Below are positions 43,580 through 55,249 of a stretch of 64,000 nucleotides of DNA, piece after piece; the stretch's first letter is position 1, and each line of letters begins with the position of its first letter. The notes under the pieces are model-generated. The model saw only the letters and a list, made by a program, of their open reading frames with translations. It was not told where the DNA came from and made no database searches. Location: assembly GCF_036320965.1 (NCBI RefSeq), contig NC_092241.1, forward strand, positions 29,004,297 to 29,068,296. The letters run 5' to 3'. The translations under genes and the position numbers were made by a program. This DNA is from Panulirus ornatus (lineage: Eukaryota; Arthropoda; Malacostraca; Decapoda; Palinuridae).

Positions 43580-44118
43580 GATGACGATGTGTCGTGTGAG
43601 GAGGGTTGATTAAAATAGGAAACGAAAGGCTTGGAGTGAAATATGGGAGTAAAAGGAGTATGTATGAGATAGCTGAATAGGATGTGCTGACATGTGAAGA
43701 GGGAGGGGGGAAACAGGATAGAGGATGTGCTGACATATGAAGAAGGGGGAAAGAGGAGAGAATGTATACATGTCGGAAGTGGTAGGGAAAGGGAATACAG
43801 AGGAGGAGGTTAAAGGATGGATTGAGAGAGAGGCTTTGAATGTTCGGAGCCTGAGCATGCAGGAGGGTGTGGGATGTGATTTCGATAGAACTGATTAGAG
43901 CGACGATGTATGCAGGGGGCGACGTGCTGTCAATGGTTGTAACCATGTCGTTTGAAGCGGTGAGGAGAAAGAGCCACAGGGAGGTGTGTGGGGCATGGCT
44001 GTGGATAGCAGGCTATGGTTTCGGTGCATTGTACATGACTGCTGGGGAGTGGATGAGACTAAATGAGGCCTTTATCGACGGTTCCTGCTTTAACTCTATC
44101 GTGGGAAAAGGCGAACAC
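43580..44118 (+). mobile_element. Highly diverged family A LINE 3' portion
   Basis: Recognisable blocks in order: ATACATGTCGGAAGTGGTAGG (43766, equals the YVSEVEG codons), AAAGGATGGATTGAG, GAGCCTGAGCATGCAGGAGG (43846), a GACGTGCTGTCAATGG block (43921), GTGTGTGGGGCATGGCTGTGG (43984), GGTTTCGGTGCATTGTACATG (44016) and a decayed end GGGAAAAGGCGAACACG (44102). Two imperfect repeats of GATGTGCTGACAT (43680-43740) interrupt it. It is the oldest-looking copy. Confidence 0.6.
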
Positions 44119-44120
44119 GT

Positions 44121-44121
44121 G

Positions 44122-44188
<67 letters not shown>
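44121..44188. repeat. (TA)n microsatellite between two elements
   Basis: About 68 bases of TA with one AAATA interruption, separating an old LINE from the element at 44189. Confidence 0.95.
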
Positions 44189-44192
<4 letters not shown>

Positions 44193-44410
44193 GGGGATAG
44201 GGGATTAAGAATACTTCCCACGTGTTCCCTGCGTGTCGTAGAAGGCGACTAAAAGGGGAGGGAGCGGGGGGCTGGAAATCCTCCCCTCTCGTTTTTTTTT
44301 TTAATTTTCCAAAAGAAGGAACAGAGGGGGCCAGGTGAGGATATTCCAAAAAAGGCCCAGTCCTCTGTTCTTAACGTTACCTCGCTAACGCGGGAAATGG
44401 CGAATAGTTT
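44189..44410 (+). mobile_element. Short non-autonomous repeat sharing the LINE 3' end
   Basis: Head sequence CCCTGGGGATAGGGGATTAAG, then CGTGTCGTAGAAGGCGACT, GGGAGGGAGCGGGGGGCTGG, a T-run and CAAAAGAAGGAACAGAGGGG has no match in family A LINEs here. Its last 40 bp (TACCTCGCTAACGCGGGAAA, 44380-44399, then TGGCGAATAGTTT) has the same stem-loop and following GGCGA as family A tails. It has no ORF. A SINE-like parasite copied by the LINE machinery is the best explanation, although no pol III boxes are recognised. It is bracketed by TA tracts. Confidence 0.65.
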
Positions 44411-44920
<510 letters not shown>

Positions 44921-44924
44921 ATAC

Positions 44925-45065
44925 ATATATCTTAGCCTGAGCCAGGTACCTATTTATCGATTATATCCAGGGGAGGATGGACAGCAGGGTTGGCCATGGG
45001 CAAACTACTATGCTCAGCATTCGAACTTGGGTGGGCCCGTGCATGAATTCCTCTTCAGCAATGCC
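44925..45065 (-). mobile_element. tRNA-derived SINE-like repeat, copy 2
   Basis: On the minus strand a B-box-like AAGTTCGAATGCTG (around 45025) is followed by CATCCTCCCCTGG, ATCGATAAATAGGTACC and TGGCTCAGGCTAAG, matching the blocks of copy 1 at 12246-12420. Its AT-rich 3' end lies next to the LINE UTR fragment. Divergence from copy 1 is high. Confidence 0.6.
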
Positions 45066-45089
45066 AACCATGAAACTCGGGTAATGATT

Positions 45090-45430
45090 CTCATACTTTT
45101 GACCTCGGCTGCTATTTCCCCTGCTGTTGCTGATGAGGCTGTTAACTTAATACCTGTTGAGTGCTTTTTAATGATGATGGAGCGGTCTCAGCTTTCATCG
45201 CCGCTACAGTTGTTCTTCCCGTTACTAGAGCAGTTCTGGATGATAGAGCTGTGCTATCTTCGTATACCGCTATTTTCCTGATGCTCTTGGTATCGCTGTT
45301 GGAGGCTGGGGTACTGCTGGGGCTGCTGCTGCTACCTCCACTGTTGTTACTGTCACTTTCTTAGTCCAACTGTTGCTCTTAGGTATACCATAATCCCATT
45401 ACTGCGGCTGCTATTTCCATTATTAATTAT
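45090..45430. repeat. Degenerate GCTGTTGCT-type repeat
   Basis: GCTGTTGCTGATGAGG, GCCGCTACAGTTGTT, GGTATCGCTGTTGGAGG and GGGCTGCTGCTGC recur in loose triplet rhythm. Similar reverse-complement text lies at 46040-46470. Leu- and Val-rich frames result. Confidence 0.45.
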
Positions 45431-46299
45431 CTTTTGAGTCTGATGATGATGGGACAAACGATAGACAGAGGTAATAAAATTATACTAAAGATGGTGAGCA
45501 CATGAAGATTGATCAGAGTCCGTAGTTTGACGGTGAGATGTAGGGATTGTGTGGATAACGTTGGCAAACTTTGAGAAAGAATCATATAAACCAATAGCGG
45601 GAGCTCGTCAAGATCAAGTGTTATGTCGGGGAATATATTCTCTTATACGTAAGTCATATATGTCAGCGATGCGGTATATTACATGCCTGTGACATACCTT
45701 ACAAGGTGGATACGAGCATTCTAGTGAACCTTTACGCTGTAGAAGGAACGATACGATTACAGACAAGATAGATAAGTTGAGTTTGAAGGAGATCCCTCAA
45801 CAGTTGCTTTACGTACATTTTAATTTGTTAAGACATTCAGCTGCAAGGAGAGACATTAGTATAGTATTACCAGAACAACAGTATTGACAGTAAGGATAAC
45901 AGTACGAACGGAATAACAATAAAAGAACACAAACATTGATAATAGAACAAAAACATAAGGGACGGTACCAGGAGCACTACTGGCTAGAATATCTACAGCA
46001 AACACATCCACCAAATGTTGTGGTGACGATAGTTAAGGGAAACAGTGGTTTTTGCAGAACGTTTTACTACAGGTTTGAATCCCACCACCGCCAGTAGCGT
46101 GGCTGGAAAGAACGCATATATTGCTTGGTGTCAGCAAACAATCAAAACTTATAGCATCCGATGCTAAGCTCTCTTGTGAGGCATGTTGATCAAGACGATA
46201 AAACAAAAGCCAAAGGGACAAGAATAACCTAAGTAACAGAAGCATATTACTGCATGCATCAGTAGCGACAAAGCTGTGTGAGGCGTATATAAAGTAAGA
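45431..46299. other. No recognised feature
   Basis: AT-rich sequence; the end (46040-46299) drifts into CAGTAGCAA-type degenerate triplets. Confidence 0.4.
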
Positions 46300-46660
46300 T
46301 CACTTACAATAAGGGCAGTAATACACTCGAAGAACAACAGTAACAAAAGCGAAAGGAATGCCAGTAGCACAAATACAATCCACAGTAACAAAAGCAACAA
46401 AAATTATCGTCTTAACAGACGCAGAAGTCGCAGCGTCATCAGAAGCAACAGCAGTAGGAGCAAAACATTGGCTGTAAATCAACTCACCTCCGAAAGTCTT
46501 CATAAAATAATGACAAATGTTGATGCCTCTCCCTGCACCTGTGAGGACCACCTGCATAACCACGATGACTGGCAGTCCTCCCACACCAGCAATATTCCCC
46601 CGATGTGGCACGACCGCGCTACCATAGAAAACGTAACTCGACCATAACTTTTCATTGTGT
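46300..46660 (-). CDS. Candidate exon or frame with a TGAGRGIN motif
   Basis: A minus-strand frame open from about 46665 to 46300 reads NEKLWSSYVFYGSAVVPHRG, then VGGLPVIVVMQVVLTGAGRG followed by INICHYFMKTFG. VVLTGAGRGI resembles the cofactor-binding glycine motif of short-chain dehydrogenases (TGxxxGxG), but the third Gly is Asn and the preceding strand pattern is loose. A strong donor (CGGAG|GTGAGT) lies at about 46492. Upstream the best acceptor (TTTTCTATGAG) is followed by a stop in this frame. The part after the donor is degenerate triplet repeat. It could be a real exon with an unseen acceptor or a coincidence. Confidence 0.2.
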
Positions 46661-47149
46661 GTTCCAGTAGAAAACAGGCGTTAACCTCATAGAAAATGCA
46701 AGGGAAGTTTCTTTAGTTTTTGAGATACTATACGTCTATTAAGTACACGGGTAAAAATTGCTGAAATTTTAGGTTCAATAATAGATTAGACAAAAGTGTC
46801 GATGTTGCTTATGGCCAAGTTTAAATGAAAGGCATGACAGTTCTGTGCTTATACAGAAACGAGATCTACATCTTTAAAGACGCCCTTAAGCTGTATTTCT
46901 TACACCATAAAGGTTGGTAAATGTTTTTCCACACAGTATTGAATCTAATTTCCACATCTGATAACACATTCTTAAAGCTAGCTCATTTAGAGATGAAGCT
47001 AGCTTGGGATGGACGTGTGTGTGTGTGTGGGTGTTTGATAACTATGTATGTGTTACTGAGAGTTTTATAATCGTGTTGCCCAGTCTCGTAACCATTCCTG
47101 AGTGCATTATGATTACGCTATTAAGTGAAAAGTCTCCTTTCGGTGAGGT
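46661..47149. other. No recognised feature
   Basis: AT-rich; a short GT run at 47015-47030. Confidence 0.4.
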
Positions 47150-47480
47150 TGATGTATCGTCATAGTACAGTATATTCCATCTTGCTCTATTGGCGTCCAC
47201 ACAACAGAGCAATATTACATTTGCTTCTTAGAAATACGACGAAACTTTTTCATGGCTAATTTCTTTTATCTTTTGAGGTGTACTTTCTCATAACCACATC
47301 GCTCATCGTGGTTATTAAATTTAAGCTTTTCATCTATAGTGACTTCTAGATTATTTGACACTGTGTTATGCTTGTTATGCCTTTACCTGTTATGTCTTGC
47401 CATGTTGAACCTTGGTGAGCTTTCTCGTTATATGATCAATTGTTCCATAGCTTATTGGAGGCTCTCTTCACTGACGGTCA
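47150..47480 (-). mobile_element. CR1-like LINE relic, late RT region
   Basis: On the minus strand 47290-47370 reads NTVSNNLEVTIDEKLKFNNH, matching the EKDLGV.ID..LKF..H stretch of CR1-type RTs, and further on YCSVVWTP appears where LYKSLVRP..EYA..VWSP is expected (47150-47215). A stop and missing residues interrupt it. The FADD box is not seen. Confidence 0.55.
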
Positions 47481-48420
47481 TAAACTTCTCATCTGCCCAT
47501 TTTTAGCATCATTTATAGATTTTAACCCAGTTTGTCTTCTGATTCCATCATCTTGCTGACTTTTTTATCACCTTCAAAACATCTTACTTTACTTTCTTTT
47601 ACCTTTTGTTGTGTTTATCAATATCATAAACAGTTTTCATGCTGATCCTTTTCGTTATTACGAACGATTTGATACTAATACATTTCGTTGTGATACGTCT
47701 AGTAAAACACTTTCCTCATTAGACATTTTTTCTGTTTACTATGCTTCTAATTTTCTGTTTGTAAAAAGGTCCTTGATCTTCTTTTGTTAAAAGGTCCTTG
47801 ACCTTCTTTTCTTAGTTTATATCTTATGCTTTGCTTTACACTTATCGCTAACGAATTTCTGTAAATCACTTTATCTGATGCCTTAGCGATGTAAAGAAAA
47901 CCGGTTCATTCTCCTTTATGCATCAGTTTGTTTATATGTTATTTCAGTGAGGAGAAAACTGGTTTTAAGTACTTTTACTGGGCACTTCTTGATGTTGGCT
48001 CTCGTGTATATGATTTTATTAGTCTACTCTCTTAGTTACGTCTTCAAAGACTCATTACGTGTGACTTCATGCTCATTGTTCAATCTTGTATCCGTACAAG
48101 GCCAATTCTTCCGCTATGTATTGATAATACGTCACTTATGTACGTCTATGCTGTTTTCGTTTCGAATTTGCTTCTGTAAGAACGCAATCTTGGGTTTTAT
48201 TACAATATTTGTCCTTTTAAGGAATATGCTCCATCTTAATCGAGTCCTGAGTTCTCTTTGAATAAGCCTCTGGCTGTTATAATGTCACTTTCAGGTTCTT
48301 CAATATCCGTTATGGAATTTTATCTTCAAGGTAGTTAAATATATCGTCTGGGCTTCCTTTCTATCTGAACCAAATATTGATTTTTATCGGTCAAAAAACA
48401 TCCAAAAACACTCTTTTTCT
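47481..48420. other. T-rich stretch, possibly older CR1 sequence
   Basis: Plus strand is T/C-rich and could be the reverse of further CR1-like coding sequence, but I cannot identify motifs. A short direct repeat AAAAGGTCCTTGA occurs at 47764 and 47788. A 104-codon plus frame (47947-48261) is hydrophobic and unrecognised. Confidence 0.35.
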
Positions 48421-48835
48421 CATCCACTTATCCCAGGACCACCCCACCCCATCACTCACCCGCACATCCTAGCCACAACCACCCACCCACCTGTCACTCA
48501 CTCCACCATTCACTCACTCGCACATCGTAGCCAGAACCACCCACCCATCAGCCACTCACTCCACCCATCACTCACCCGCACATCGTAGCCATAACCACCC
48601 ACCCACCTGTCACTCACTCCACCATTCACTCACTCGCACATCGTAGCCATAACCACCCACCCATCTGCCACTCACTCCACTCATCACTCACCCGCACATT
48701 TTAGCCAGAACCACCCACCCGCCTATCACTCACCCCACCCATCACTCACCCACACATCCAAGCCAAAACCACCCACTCGCCTGTCACTCACACCACCCAT
48801 CACTCACCCACATATCCAAGCCACAACCACCCACC
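48421..48835. repeat. 58-bp minisatellite, about 7 copies
   Basis: CGCACATCGTAGCCA-type anchors occur at 48461, 48519, 48577, 48635, 48693, 48751 and 48809, exactly 58 bp apart. Each unit also has CCACCCACC and CACTCACTCCACC. Alternate units share variants (CCATTCACTCACTCG versus CCATCACTCACCCG), giving a partial 116-bp dimer. The strand is almost free of G. Confidence 0.95.
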
Positions 48836-50016
48836 GGGCACTCACTTCTATAACCCACAACCGCATCTCGTCTCCCTCGTACATAATCCTTGCCACCGTT
48901 TCCCCACCCTTCATCCACAGCCTCGTCAGGGGTTTCGAACTCCACCGCATCTCCTACTCCCAGAAAACAGGTCGAGTGATATTGGATGGGTGGGTGGAGG
49001 TGGTCTGTTTAGGTTTCTGCCTCTCATGAACACTGGGGTGGTTCTTAGCTGGCGTTGAGGGGGATCAGGCCAGGTCATCTTGAGCGGGCTAATTACACAA
49101 CGTCGACAGGATACTAAAAACACGCGAAGTCCGCGTCGTGGGCGTGGTTCATACCCCCGGGGGGTGTGGCTACACACACGACGCCCACCGCCACCTATCC
49201 GTCGCGACCAAGGTGGCAAAAACAGTGCCATAAATAAAGATACCGTTGGGTTTTTATGGGCGTCCGACTGATGGTAATGATGGGGATAACGTCGCGCTAT
49301 TCAATATTCTTCCCATTTACGATCAGCGTCATGTGAGTGAGGGTGGGTGTGTGTGTGGGTGTGTGTGTGTGCTGTTCTGGCGTAAACTTTATATGAATTT
49401 ATTGCATGATAATGGCAGGGGTGGTCCGTAGATACGGGTTTGTCTTGTGTAAACGTCGTTGCTGAGCATTGTGGACGTAGTGAGTATACGACCATAGAGA
49501 TAATGGGTAAGGAACATTGTCCTCAAAACACAAGAGACTGGATGAAAGTAGCGAAGTCGAATGTACAAAATTTCATTTCTGCTTCAGACTTATGTCCAGA
49601 AAGATCCAGGCTGTATCAAGTTTGACTGAGATGATAAACGAAAAAGAAAATGTATAAATCCCACAAAGGTCTTCGTAAAGACGAGTTCCAGTATTTTTCC
49701 CTAATTCTAGAAGGAACACCACTATCAGTGAGACTGCTAAAGTAACATTTATCGAGGAAACCTGTTGTGTGGCAATTTTCTCAGACAATGATGAATGCTA
49801 ATGCCCGACATTTGTTAAAGATTAATTTCAAAACATTGACATTAAAGTGGTCGTGTATATGTATTTTTTTTCTGAGACACATTTGATATCTTGTCCCTGA
49901 CCAGTTTTTACTTTAATGACCATGAAAAGTAGCCCAAGGGGCAGTTTAAAGCAGTCGGTGAAAACAAAGAGGTACAGGAGAAGTTAAGTCCACCATGAAT
50001 ATTTTTCACGCTACGT

Positions 50017-50019
<3 letters not shown>
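48836..50019. other. GC-richer then AT-rich sequence, no gene recognised
   Basis: About 48930-49240 is GC-rich with open frames on both strands (48926-49231 minus, 49080-49271 plus), Arg/Pro-rich and unrecognised. A short GT run is at 49343-49371. Confidence 0.4.

Positions 50020-50075
<56 letters not shown>
50020..50075. repeat. (TA)n microsatellite
   Basis: Fifty-six bases of TA just upstream of a LINE relic. Confidence 0.96.
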
Positions 50076-50078
<3 letters not shown>

Positions 50079-50089
50079 CAGAAACAACC

Positions 50090-51636
50090 ACTCATTATCG
50101 GTAGAAATCAGACTGAAATATACAAACTTTAGATAACCCCGTCATTAAGCTAAACACTGATAGAACGGACTTAAAACACGGGCAATCCTTCCACTACACA
50201 GTGAATCACAAGACCCCACAACAACCATCTTTACAGCACGTTTAAGACACTCCACTCTTATCATACCAGTCCAGGCCCTACTCATGAAGCCCTCCTGAAC
50301 CATTCCTCAGAATCCTTCTCCCAAAGAACCCAACCATGCTCCTGAGACACTACCCAAAATTCAGCCACAGATCAACCACACACCTAGACGTGAAAGTCTT
50401 GATCAGCCTACACAAGATTCAGCCAGAAGTTACTGCTTACCCGCCTTCCATTTTGCAGCTGATGCGAGAAATGCAATTAAAACCTTAAAGAACTCTTCTG
50501 CTGCAGGCAACTTGTCGAACTTCCACATGAATTACCATGGTCCATTTGCACTCCAAGCCTTTATAGATATCTTTAACTACTGGCTACACAACAAAATCTT
50601 AAACATCCAGAAACTTACCAACATAATGCTGATCTTAAAACTCTCCAAACCATCCAATTTCTTTCAACCGTCCTGGATCACTATCAGTATCCAAACTCCG
50701 TCAATAAAGTATCCCCAATAGAATAAAGAAAATATATCCCACTCTTCCTTCAACAGCATGGCTTCAGACCTAAACACTCTACAACCATGTTAAGCACTGA
50801 GCTCAGACAACAAACCCTAGGCTGATTCAACCATCCACAACCCGTCCTCTCCCACAGAACTAATGGCAATTGAACATTAACAAAGCTTTTGACACTGTTC
50901 CCAAATACATCCTCACATAAAGGATATTTGACATCATCCTTCAGAACGATGACAAAAATTGGTTTGGGCTACGCAGTATGAAGGTCCTAACACTTTAGTA
51001 GCACAACATTTACACAACTGGAACACTGGCTCATCATGGACAGAATCTGCATGTATTTCCACAGAAGATTCCAATCGCTCTCTTAACACCAGATAGGCAT
51101 TCACACCCTCCATTCACCTCGAATGGATAGTCTCTCCCGCAGAGCAAAACATAAACCGTTCTGGTCATCACATACGACACATACATGACATTCACTTCCC
51201 ACACCAGTAGCATAACACAAAACCAACACACAGATTTAATGCTCTTGGAACATTAATTGACACTAGACCTGGACATGGAAATGAATCCCTCAGTCCCCTA
51301 TATTAAAAAAAGAAATAATCCACTCCACTTTAAAGTCTTCCTGATCCGCCTGGCCTTTTTGTCCTCTCAAAAGCACATAAAAAGAAAGCTGCATACCCTC
51401 CCCAAAATAGTTGTCAAACTTAGCGTCACAGTGAAAGAAAGATACTCCCAATACTGTCCAACTTCAGCTTGCCCGGCACTCATTCTAAGTACACAGAAGC
51501 ACTAGAGGCCACCTACCCATACCATACTATAACTAACCGCCAGCTCCCAACTAGAAATGAAATGCTTACCACTGCCTCACGCTTCAGTGAATCTCTACTC
51601 ACACATCCCCTCACCCTCTAAATATACAACACTGAC

Positions 51637-51673
<37 letters not shown>

Positions 51674-51760
51674 ACACACACACACACACACTTCTGCTTA
51701 CGTTCTGGACTTCCTCCATCACTACAGCATTATAAATGCCATTTCAGCATATCCTAAGAC
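50090..51760 (+). mobile_element. Jockey-like LINE relic (linker and RT)
   Basis: Readable blocks in order: KFSHRSTTHLDVKVLISLH (50352-50410), AIKTLKNSSAAGN (50472-50512, where the family has a K..SA.GPDGL motif), SNFHMNYHGPFALQAFIDIF (50514-50573), LILKLSKPSN (50629-50660), QQHGFRPKHSTT (50750-50790), KAFDTVPKYIL (50883-50915; motif A, catalytic Asp position disturbed by a shift) and PDRHSYTLHS-like text near 51085. Stops and shifts are frequent. A FADD box is not found. Distinct from family A and from the CR1-like pieces. The 3' boundary is uncertain; a CA tract interrupts it at 51639-51691. Confidence 0.65.
51639..51691. repeat. (CA)n microsatellite
   Basis: About 26 CA units with one ATA interruption. 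Confidence 0.95.
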
Positions 51761-51949
51761 CCGTAAAAGAATATCAGCAAGACTAGTTTATAGCCCCCTC
51801 CATGCAGAGGTAGAGGTAGAAGAGAAAGATTGTATGAGTAGTTCGCAAAGGTTTGTAAAGCATAAGATTCTATCATAGTGAGATGTTTGAACACACCGGT
51901 ATCTGAACAGGGAAGAACCCCTCTCCAGCACCTGTGGTCGTGGACTCTA

Positions 51950-52725
51950 CCAAACTTTGCTTGATAGTGGTCTGATCCAATTAGTCGAGGAACCTACTCG
52001 CGAGGAGAATATACTACATTTAGTTTTGAATACCAATGAGGATCTCGTTAACAATGTTGAAGTTGGAGAAAAGTTTCGTTCAAGTGATCACCGACAAATT
52101 ACTTTTGAGGTCGCTTTCAACACCGTATGTGATGTTGGTCAACATGACAGTCGTCAAAGAAAAAAATACCCGATTTTAAACATACAAATTTTAATGATTT
52201 TCGCTTTGCTCTTGACAGACAAACTGGAGATGATGCGATTAATGAGAACATGAACGTAGCTTGGAAATGCTTCAGTACAACTTACGAACAATAGAAGGAA
52301 TATACGTCCCAGTGCGTAGTCGATGGTCTGTTTCTAAAACGAAGCCAAGGTGGTGATAGAGCGAAATGAAAAATGAAAAAAGAAAAAACCCTGCCCGTTT
52401 AAGAAAATGGCTCATGAGAAACTTAAAGACACCAATAACCGACATGACAGAGCAAGTAATGTAGATCTACGTAAAGTGAGATGGTTATACGACAAATTGA
52501 ATGTCATTATGATGTTTATATTGCTAAATATAGCCAAAGAAACCCTAAGGAGTTCTACAGGTATATCAGAAGCAGTTACCCAGTCAAGTGGACAATTGAT
52601 TACAGAAAACGGTGATTTGGTTCAAGACAGCGAAGCCATGCCAAAGATAGTGAATGACATTGTTGCGTGTGTATTTGCATCTGCATTCCAGAAAGTCTTT
52701 TCTGACCTCATCATTCTTTAACTAG
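51950..52725 (+). mobile_element. CR1-like LINE relic, endonuclease end and linker
   Basis: The frame 51957-52253 reads LLDSGLIQLVEEPTREENIL, NEDLVNNVEVGEKF and SSDHRQITFEV, resembling the end of an APE endonuclease with its SDH motif. Downstream 52407-52721 contains a pattern similar to the linker before CR1 RTs (AKETLRSSTGISEAVTQSSG, LITENGDLVQDSEAM, VFASAFQKVF). Between them a WWN-type junction is decayed and shifted. The copy ends where the RT should begin. A second copy of the first half is at 16960-17230. Confidence 0.7.
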
Positions 52726-53281
52726 AATTGCCGGCTTTTAATAAAAAGAAAATCTCCATTTACTTTCTGATTTCACACAGGATTATTCCACTTGTGCTCC
52801 TCTCTATTTTCCGACTGAACTGCATACATATTTTCCTAGCACAGTGTAATACCAAGTTGTTCTCTCTTAGCTACAGGTCGGGAGTACATATTGGCAGGAT
52901 AAGCTTACCTCCCTCTTGTCTTTTAGAAATGTGACATTGGATACGTGCTTCATCTCTTTCTTCTCTCAAAAACGTATTCCTTCTTCTCGAATGCATTGAG
53001 TCGAAACTCGCTAAACATTTGTCTTATTTACTGTATCATATACCACAGACGCTGCATGTAGCTTTTTCTTGCAATATTTCGTTACTTCTAGTCTGAGTAA
53101 GAATTTGATTTACACTTATTCTCCCCTTTTCTAAACTCTCCATGGTCTTCACTAACAAGAGTTTCACTAACCTTAATTAACACTTGTTATACATCCTGTT
53201 ATACTCCTTGCATATAAAACAAAGCTGGAAGACTCTCTCATGTATGTATCAGCAACAGTTGCCTTTCTTTCTCTTTTGCAG
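52726..53281. other. Sequence upstream of the mini-exon candidate
   Basis: AT-rich, pyrimidine-biased sequence with no frame of note; the last 25 bases form a strong pyrimidine tract ending in CAG. Confidence 0.4.
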
Positions 53282-53330
53282 TAAGTGATGTTGGAGGAAG
53301 CCGAAGGTCAAGAGGACGGACGCCCTTCGG
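53282..53330 (+). CDS. Candidate 49-nt exon, possible start exon of a host gene
   Basis: Preceded by a textbook acceptor (TTGCCTTTCTTTCTCTTTTG then CAG, 53259-53281) and followed by a strong donor (TTCGG|GTGAGT, 53331). An ATG at 53288 opens the frame MLEEAEGQEDGRPS and remains open to the donor; a second frame (SDVGGSRRSRGRTPFG) is also open. An acceptor before an initiator ATG would mean an upstream non-coding exon. No neighbouring exon was found: both flanks are AT-rich and a 46-bp minisatellite begins 330 bp downstream. Both splice sites are the best pair I found in the window, but no protein family is recognised. Confidence 0.35.
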
Positions 53331-53664
53331 GTGAGTACACTGCACCTTTTTGACCCACTTTTGTTACTGTGGATCACAACGCGACGTTTGATCGCATCCA
53401 TTTGCAGATTATATGGCGTTAACGTATCCTTGGACGTATATTTTTCGTACGGTCGTTATGTGATAGTGTGTAGATATGTTTCTATCTAGATTAGTAACGC
53501 ATCTGTCGTTTTAAGTGGGAAATCTAGTTCAAAATATAAAAGTTTACTTACAAAATCCGTCGAAATGTAAAAGGAATTAAATGCTCCCTTCTATTAGGCC
53601 AAATCTTTAAACGAAGAACTTTTGGAGCAGTTCCAAAAGCCATTTATTAATCTTGTTGACAGTT
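53331..53664. other. Putative intron start, no feature
   Basis: Downstream of the candidate donor; AT-rich without further exons seen. Confidence 0.35.
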
Positions 53665-53998
53665 GCATAAACGTATTATCGTTAGCAACAATAACTTCCT
53701 GCTTTATATTGGTAGCCCGTATTGTCGTTAGCTACGATAGCTCCCTACTTGATATTGGTAGCCCGTATTGTCGTTAGCAACGATAGCTTCCTACTTGATA
53801 TTGGTAGCCCGTATTGTCGTTAGCAACGATAGCTTCCTACTCTTTATTGGTAGCCCGTATTATCGTTAGCAACAATAGCTTCCTACTTATACTAGTAACC
53901 CGTATTGTCGTTAGCAACGATAGCTTCCTACTTGATATTGGTATCCCGTATTGTCGTAAGCAACGATAGCTTCCTACTTTATATTGGTAGCCTCGTAA
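53665..53998. repeat. 46-bp minisatellite, about 7 copies
   Basis: Unit GTATTGTCGTTAGCAACGAT plus AGCTTCCTACTTGATATTGG plus TAGCCC, with TTTATATTGG and TCTTTATTGG variants. Units are 80-95 percent alike by eye. Confidence 0.95.
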
Positions 53999-54302
53999 CC
54001 TTCCTTTGGTGATAGCGATAACAGGGAGCTGCCATCGAAACCAAGAAGAACGAGCCATTGTCGAGTGATGAGTTTAGGAAGGTTTAAGTACCATCCTCAG
54101 TTGTCTTCTATTCACAAACGATACTTCTTACACGTGAGGCCAATGGCTGGGTGGGTTAGTTTAATTCCTGTAAGCCGGTATAACCTAATTAACCCTACTT
54201 TAGCCATGATCAACTTTAAAAAGTCGCCCACTTGACTGTACTTGACAACAGGGTCAAAACTTAATCATGATTTCTCTTCACCTGCGATATATATAGATGC
54301 AG
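53999..54302. other. No recognised feature
   Basis: Ordinary AT-rich sequence. Confidence 0.4.
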
Positions 54303-54368
54303 ATTAAAGCTTAACTTTATTGATTTACGCTTAACTTTATTGAGTTAAGCGTAACTTTATTGACTTTT
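54303..54368. repeat. 22-bp tandem repeat, three copies
   Basis: GCTTAACTTTATTGATTTAC, GCTTAACTTTATTGAGTTAA and GCGTAACTTTATTGACTT follow one another. Confidence 0.85.
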
Positions 54369-55249
54369 CACCGAACTCAAAATACCAAACTGACCAACTA
54401 TCTATCTATCACGTTGCGACACACGAACGAGGCTATTATTGGTTGGTTACATTATCAAAGGTTATGATTTTGCTCCCATCATCACTTTCATCTAACTGCC
54501 CGCCACACAGCTTGTTCTTTTTTTTCCTCTCGACAGAATATACTTTAAGACCTCATTATGAAATGTGTTCGTAATATGATCATCATCATCACTAACTCAT
54601 TCACCTTTTGTGAAGAAAGAGAGAGAGATCATAGGTCGATTGGTTATTTGGACCACAGGCATATTGGCTGCCACGATCATTAAAGCCATGCTTTTCTATA
54701 ATCTTAAGTTGAATAAGCTTGAACATAGAATTCTCTCATGTTTTCGAGATAATACTCAAACTACATACTCTCTCTTTTTCTCCAAATGCATTTCCCCCTC
54801 GAGAAATACGCCAAATGTTTTCGTATTACGTCCTTCCAAGTTTTACCTCGAAAAAAGTCCAGAAATTACTGTGACACTTGTTAAGGGTGAACAAATAAAC
54901 CCCAACCTCTCCTTATGAGGGGAAATTAATCAGTATTCCATATTTTCGTAAGGCGATGGCACGGGTCTGGTAAATAAAACATTGTTCTTAAGCAGAGTTG
55001 GTTAGCTCTCCAACACTCCACTGAATAGAAAATGAGTTTCCACGAAAACAGCAGTTGTGTATGTATTTGTTATCAATATCCAGAGGTACTGGGAGGAGAA
55101 GGACACATGATTTCCATCTGGATACAGCCGGTAGGAAAAAGAAGCTAAGCTTATACGTAGACGAGGCTTGTGAATCGTATAATAGAAAACGTTAGTGAAA
55201 GTCAATACATAATAATTCTTGGCGGGTAATCAGTATGTGGAGATAATCT
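54369..55249. other. No recognised feature
   Basis: Short frames only (54610-54918 plus, 55002-55205 minus), unrecognised. Confidence 0.4.

Noticed and set aside
49080..49200. A second tRNA-like head (GGTTCATACCCCC at about 49149)
   Set aside because: Only a loose B-box match; the A-box-like phrase is too far upstream and no second copy is present.
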